Source of the DNA: an uncultured Lachnospiraceae bacterium | GTDB lineage: Bacteria; Bacillota; Clostridia; Lachnospirales; Lachnospiraceae | Direction: 5' to 3' | Length of the DNA: 17,552 nucleotides | Assembly: GCA_910577165.1 (NCBI GenBank) | Contig: CAJTLX010000062.1 | Coordinates: forward strand, 1 to 17,552 | In this document: one piece after another, positions 14,776 to 17,552 of the stretch | How the letters are laid out: the number at the start of each line of letters is the position of its first letter | How positions within the stretch are numbered: position 1 is the first letter of the stretch | The notes under the pieces: generated by a model | Told to the model about the DNA's origin: nothing | The model's database searches: none | Seen by the model: the letters and a program-made list of their open reading frames with translations, nothing else | Translations under genes and position numbers: made by a program

Positions 14776-14876
14776 GTGACATTAACAGCAAAATCCGAAT
14801 GCGAATCCGATGGTGACCATATTTTTTAAATATGGCAGGTGGTTCAAATCCATCATTCTAGGAAAAATATGTCATG
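14776..14876 (+). ncRNA. tRNA-like element 3
   Basis: The shared motif GTGAC-ATTAA-CAGCAA (14776-14791) opens the element. TGACAT (14777-14782) pairs with ATGTCA (14869-14874), closing it with a 6-bp terminal stem that ends in GTCATG. Inside are an 8-bp hairpin CCATATTT-TTT-AAATATGG (14817-14835) in the variable-arm position and a T-arm GGTGG-TTCAAAT-CCATC (14838-14854). A competing 8-pair wobble-rich stem (14745-14752 with 14855-14862) could place an acceptor further out. Eight bases, GAAAGTGT, at 14758-14765 are shared with element 1. Confidence 0.6.
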
Positions 14877-14908
14877 ATTTTGTAATGGTGATTTAGGAAA
14901 AAAACATA

Positions 14909-15006
14909 GTGACGCACACAGCAAACCAAAATGGTAAAGGATCTCCCACAACCGGGGGATTGGTGGTTCAAATCCACGCGCTGGACATTGTCCGGTATGC
15001 GTCATG
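14909..15006 (+). ncRNA. tRNA-like element 4, next to the DUF2828 start
   Basis: GTGAC-GCACA-CAGCAA (14909-14924) opens the element. TGACGCA (14910-14916) pairs with TGCGTCA (14998-15004), a 7-bp terminal stem whose sequence differs from element 3 but still pairs. Inside are ATCTCCC-ACAACC-GGGGGAT (14941-14960), a T-arm GTGG-TTCAAAT-CCAC (14963-14977) and an extra hairpin CTGGAC-ATT-GTCCGG (14981-14995). The GTCATG strand (15001-15006) ends 5 nt before the ribosome site of the next gene, so folding or processing here could affect its translation. Confidence 0.65.
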
Positions 15007-15019
15007 GAAAAGAGGATAT

Positions 15020-16477
15020 ATGAGTTTTGCAGAGGAAATGAGGAAAGCAGGAAATTTTACGCACACGGAAAACGGGGCAGTGGCACTTGGAGGGACGGGG
15101 AGTGCGTGTCTTGATTTTTTCGGAACGGCGGGTGCTCTGCGCAAAGCGAAGGAGAGCAGAGTTTGCTCTCTCTTTGCTGAGGCATTTTTAGAAGATCCGC
15201 TGTTTGCGACAAAGATTGTATTTTATGCAAGAGATATTCGCGGGGGGCTTGGCGAGCGAAAAACATTTCGGATTCTGTTAAGGTATATGGCAGAGAAACA
15301 TCCGGAGGCACTTTTGCCAAACCTTGATTTAGTTGGCATATTTGGACGATATGATGATCTATACTGCCTGATTGACACTCCACTGGAGGATGCAATGTGG
15401 GCGGCGATGAAGGCACAGTTTGAGGAAGATCTAAAAAATCTTCATGCGGGGAATGCAATCTCACTCCTTGCAAAATGGATAAAGACCGCGGATGCGAGTT
15501 CGGAAAAAACGCGCAAACTTGGGATTTTGACCGCGCAAAGATTAGGATATCCAGTTTATCATTTCAAGCGCATTGTGCGCAGTATGCGAAAGCAGATCAG
15601 AGTGGTGGAATCTTTAATGTCGGCGAACCGTTGGGAAGAAATTCAGTATTCCGAGGTGCCAAGCCGCGCGATGATGATTTATCGGAAGGCATTTTTAAGG
15701 CATGACGAGGCGCGTTTTAAAGAATTTACCAGAAAGGCGATAAGCGGGGAGGCAAAGATTCATTCTGGCACCCTCTATCCATATGATATTGTAGAAAAGA
15801 TCCTGTACCAAAAAGAGAATTCACCGGTGCTTGAAGCACAGTGGAAACAATTGCCGGATTATGTGGAAAAAGGGACAAATGTGGTGGTGATGGCGGATGT
15901 GTCCGGCTCGATGTACGGCAGACCGATGGCAACTTCGATTGGTCTTGCAATCTATTTTGCGGAGCGCGATACTGGGGAGTACCACAATCTTTTTATGACG
16001 TTTTCGGGCAGTCCGCAGATTGTCGCGTTAAAGGGGGAAACTTTAGCGCAAAAGATTGAAAATGTTTCGAAATCGGCATGGGGGATGAACACGAGCCTTG
16101 AGCTGGCATTTATGCGTGTGCTTGAGATTGCGGTCAAAGGGCGCGTAAAAAAGGAAGAGATGCCAAAATCAATTATTGTGATCTCCGATATGGAGATCGA
16201 TGCCTGCGGCGATAGGGACTGGACTTTTTATGAGGAGATGGCGGTACGATATCGCGAGAAGGGGTATGAAATCCCGAATGTGGTATTCTGGAATGTCAAT
16301 AGCAGACATGATATTTTTCATGCGGATAAGAACCGTAAGGGCGTGCAGCTCTGCTCCGGACAGTCTGTAACCGTATTTCAGCAGGTGCTTGCCTATGTGG
16401 GAAGCACGCCGATGGAGATGATGAAAAAAGTGATTGATTCAGAGCGTTACGCCTGTATTCGAGTGGAAAATAGATAG
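15020..16477 (+). CDS. DUF2828 protein: helical RNA-binding-type domain plus vWA (Ro60/TROVE-like)
   Basis: From ATG 15020 the protein has 485 residues. The N-terminal half (about 20-270) is helical and carries DUF2828 blocks: FFGTAGALR, FYARDIRGGLGER (68-80), SLLAKWIKTADASSEKTRKL and VPSRAMMIYRKAFLRHD. The C-terminal half is a von Willebrand A domain with a complete MIDAS: DVSGS (293-297), Thr358 and Asp390 in ISDMEID. Then come VPNVVFWN-like IPNVVFWNVNSR and GVQLCSGQSV. This is the plan of Ro60/TROVE proteins, whose helical ring binds Y RNAs and RNA ends. The longer frame from 14909 is rejected because it runs through tRNA-like element 4. GAGG lies 4 nt before ATG 15020. The RNA-binding role is inferred from family similarity and from the adjacent RNA array. 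Confidence 0.87.
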   Translation: MSFAEEMRKAGNFTHTENGAVALGGTGSACLDFFGTAGALRKAKESRVCSLFAEAFLEDPLFATKIVFYARDIRGGLGERKTFRILLRYMAEKHPEALLPNLDLVGIFGRYDDLYCLIDTPLEDAMWAAMKAQFEEDLKNLHAGNAISLLAKWIKTADASSEKTRKLGILTAQRLGYPVYHFKRIVRSMRKQIRVVESLMSANRWEEIQYSEVPSRAMMIYRKAFLRHDEARFKEFTRKAISGEAKIHSGTLYPYDIVEKILYQKENSPVLEAQWKQLPDYVEKGTNVVVMADVSGSMYGRPMATSIGLAIYFAERDTGEYHNLFMTFSGSPQIVALKGETLAQKIENVSKSAWGMNTSLELAFMRVLEIAVKGRVKKEEMPKSIIVISDMEIDACGDRDWTFYEEMAVRYREKGYEIPNVVFWNVNSRHDIFHADKNRKGVQLCSGQSVTVFQQVLAYVGSTPMEMMKKVIDSERYACIRVENR

Positions 16478-16525
16478 AGTGGTATCGTTAAAAAAATTTG
16501 CAGATGCACACCGGGAAGGAATATA

Positions 16526-16891
16526 ATGATTTTACTGCCGCGGCCGAAACAGATATTGGAAGGAATTGGAAATTTTAGACTTGATTTTGATGCGATGATC
16601 ACGATGGACTTATCCTGCCCGATGGAGGCGAGAGTTTATGCACAGATGCTTGCAGAGGAGATTGCAGAGTGTGCGGGGGCGGAGATTATATTAACGCGCG
16701 GGAGCGCGAGAAAAGGCGATATCCGTCTTTGTGTGGACGCAGCATACGGCGAATCTTCCTATCAACTTTCGATCGAGGGGGAGGGGTTTGATTTTGATGA
16801 GCTAAATCGCATGATCTCGGTTTTGGAGTATGGGGATACTTCGGACGTGTTTTTCTGGTATGCGGATCTGTTGAGGCAGAGCGGGAGGTAG
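16526..16891 (+). pseudogene. Truncated GH20-type beta-hexosaminidase remnant
   Basis: The 121-residue frame begins like the N-terminal GH20b domain of beta-N-acetylhexosaminidases: LLPRPKQILEGIGNFRL, ARVYAQMLAEEI, KGDIRLCVD, SYQLSIEGEG (to about residue 87). The sequence should continue into the TIM barrel. Instead it jumps to an unrelated tail (FDFDELNRMISVLEYGD, then WYADLLRQSGR). A large in-frame deletion joining N-terminus and C-terminus is the simplest reading. No catalytic Asp-Glu pair is present, so no hexosaminidase activity is expected. A clear ribosome site (GGAAGGA) is kept. It could be expressed as a small carbohydrate-domain protein, but loss of function is more likely. Confidence 0.6.
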
Positions 16892-16895
16892 AAGG

Positions 16896-17288
16896 TTGAA
16901 GGTTGAAAAAAAAACGCTCACTACCATGTGGGGAGTATGTATTGATATCAAACAGTATAGGGCAGGAGTTTATCAACAGGTTGTCCTGTATGAAATGTGG
17001 GAAGATGGCAGTGCGTTGATTTTGATGCCTGAACGAGCTGCCGGAATACTTTGTTTTAAGGGAGAAGAAGAGATATTGGCATTACCTGCCCCGCCGAAAT
17101 ATATTTATGGACAGAGGGTTTTTCCGGTAAACCATCCAGAGCGGCAGGGGATTGTGCTTAAAATTGGCTGGCATTTTAAGAGAAACTGTTGTTTTTATGC
17201 GATTGCGGTGGAGGGGAAGATGCAAAAGAAGAGGTATTTTGATAGCGATTTGGCACCTGTGGAAAATGGGGACGAAAAAAAATATTAA
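16896..17288 (+). CDS. Small hypothetical protein with a possible SH3/KOW-like beta fold
   Basis: The frame has 130 residues from TTG 16896. An internal ATG at 16926 (MWGVCIDIKQYRAGVYQQVV) gives 120 residues. A ribosome-like AGAAGG before the TTG is weak, and no site is clear before the ATG. The protein is soluble, without signal peptide. The middle and end, YGQRVFPVNHPERQGIVLKI then CCFYAIAVEGK and KRYFDSDL, alternate hydrophobic strands with turns and a closing basic-aromatic block, as in SH3- or KOW-like small barrels. The last residues are charged. It follows the GH20 remnant by 4 bp and may be co-transcribed. I do not recognise the family. Confidence 0.6.
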   Translation: MKVEKKTLTTMWGVCIDIKQYRAGVYQQVVLYEMWEDGSALILMPERAAGILCFKGEEEILALPAPPKYIYGQRVFPVNHPERQGIVLKIGWHFKRNCCFYAIAVEGKMQKKRYFDSDLAPVENGDEKKY

Positions 17289-17305
17289 AAACTTGAAAAA
17301 AATTG

Positions 17306-17334
17306 TTGACATTTCGTTGAACCTGATATATAAT
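17306..17334 (+). promoter_or_regulatory. Perfect consensus promoter of the tRNA operon
   Basis: TTGACA (17306-17311) and TATAAT (17329-17334) match consensus fully at 17-bp spacing. It lies 54 bp before the first tRNA, as expected for strong stable-RNA transcription. Confidence 0.9.
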
Positions 17335-17387
17335 AACTCTCGTGTCACGGAGAGGACTGATACAGGCGGCCGTGCACCAGCAAAAAC

Positions 17388-17462
17388 CGGGGTGTGGCTC
17401 AGTTTGGCTAGAGTGCCTGATTTGGGATCAGGAGGTCGCAGGTTCGAATCCTGTCACCCCGA
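17388..17462 (+). tRNA. tRNA-Pro (anticodon UGG)
   Basis: The acceptor CGGGGTG pairs with CACCCCG, the D-arm is GCTC/GAGT, the anticodon arm is CCTGA-TTTGGGA-TCAGG with anticodon TGG, and the T-arm is GCAGG-TTCGAAT-CCTGT. The discriminator base is A, and CCA is not encoded, so it must be added after transcription. Confidence 0.95.
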
Positions 17463-17489
17463 TTTTATCAACTTAACAGTAGCTGCTAT

Positions 17490-17552
17490 GCAGGTGTGGT
17501 TCAATGGTAGAACACCAGCCTTCCAAGCTGGATACGTGGGTTCGATTCCCAT
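17490..17552 (+). tRNA. tRNA-Gly (anticodon UCC), cut by the window end
   Basis: It starts GCAGGTG with D-arm GTTC-AATGGTA-GAAC, anticodon arm CCAGC-CTTCCAA-GCTGG (anticodon TCC) and T-arm GTGGG-TTCGATT-CCCAT. The 3' acceptor strand lies beyond position 17552. It is probably co-transcribed with tRNA-Pro. Confidence 0.93.

Noticed and set aside
14537..14924. CRISPR array
   Set aside because: The shared motif is short, spacings are irregular (114-133 bp) and the intervening sequence folds into tRNA-like arms. No cas genes are present.
14909..15019. Longer N-terminus of the DUF2828 protein starting at 14909
   Set aside because: The extra 37 codons run through tRNA-like element 4 and show no protein-family similarity. 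ATG 15020 begins MSFAEEM with GAGG upstream.

Overview
The window looks like a piece of a Firmicute chromosome of the Lachnospiraceae/Clostridia type. This is inferred from strong AGGAGG ribosome sites, near-consensus TTGACA/TATAAT promoters, AraC-controlled sugar genes, a LytTR/GHKL two-component pair, a FlxA-like protein, and tRNA genes without an encoded CCA. No database search was possible, so the taxon is inference.

Positions 1-4490 hold a decayed response-regulator fragment, an AraC-type regulator (minus) and, divergently, a GPH-family sugar:cation symporter followed by a GH4 glycosidase. This is a melibiose-type module. The regulator-transporter gap carries two facing promoters, a repeated 10-mer placed on both of them, and a perfect 12-bp inverted repeat. 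Positions 4550-8290 hold a LytTR response regulator and its membrane GHKL kinase. Next comes a leader with two tandem 89-nt structured elements that share one architecture with compensated stems, then a coiled-coil FlxA-like protein. The same 21-bp-period ACAAC direct repeat stands before the regulator gene and before the tandem elements, so the two-component system probably controls both.

Positions 8340-10140 are a decayed sugar locus. It has an AraC regulator broken by a one-base homopolymer change and, divergently, the remnant of a large carbohydrate-active protein broken in three frames. A secreted SH3b/ricin/C39-like peptidase (minus) and an APC permease with C-terminal UspA-like domains follow.

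Positions 14439-16477 are the most unusual part. A promoter is followed by four tRNA-like RNA elements. Each has the exact motif GTGAC-N5-CAGCAA, a T-arm-like hairpin and a GTCATG strand. They lie directly upstream of a DUF2828 protein with a helical N-terminal half and a vWA domain, the domain plan of Ro60/TROVE proteins. Ro60 proteins bind Y RNAs, and bacterial Y RNAs are known to mimic tRNA. I infer a Ro60/Y-RNA-like ribonucleoprotein locus whose RNAs are encoded as a tandem array. The window ends with a truncated GH20-type remnant, a small hypothetical gene, and a tRNA operon (Pro-UGG, Gly-UCC) behind a perfect consensus promoter.
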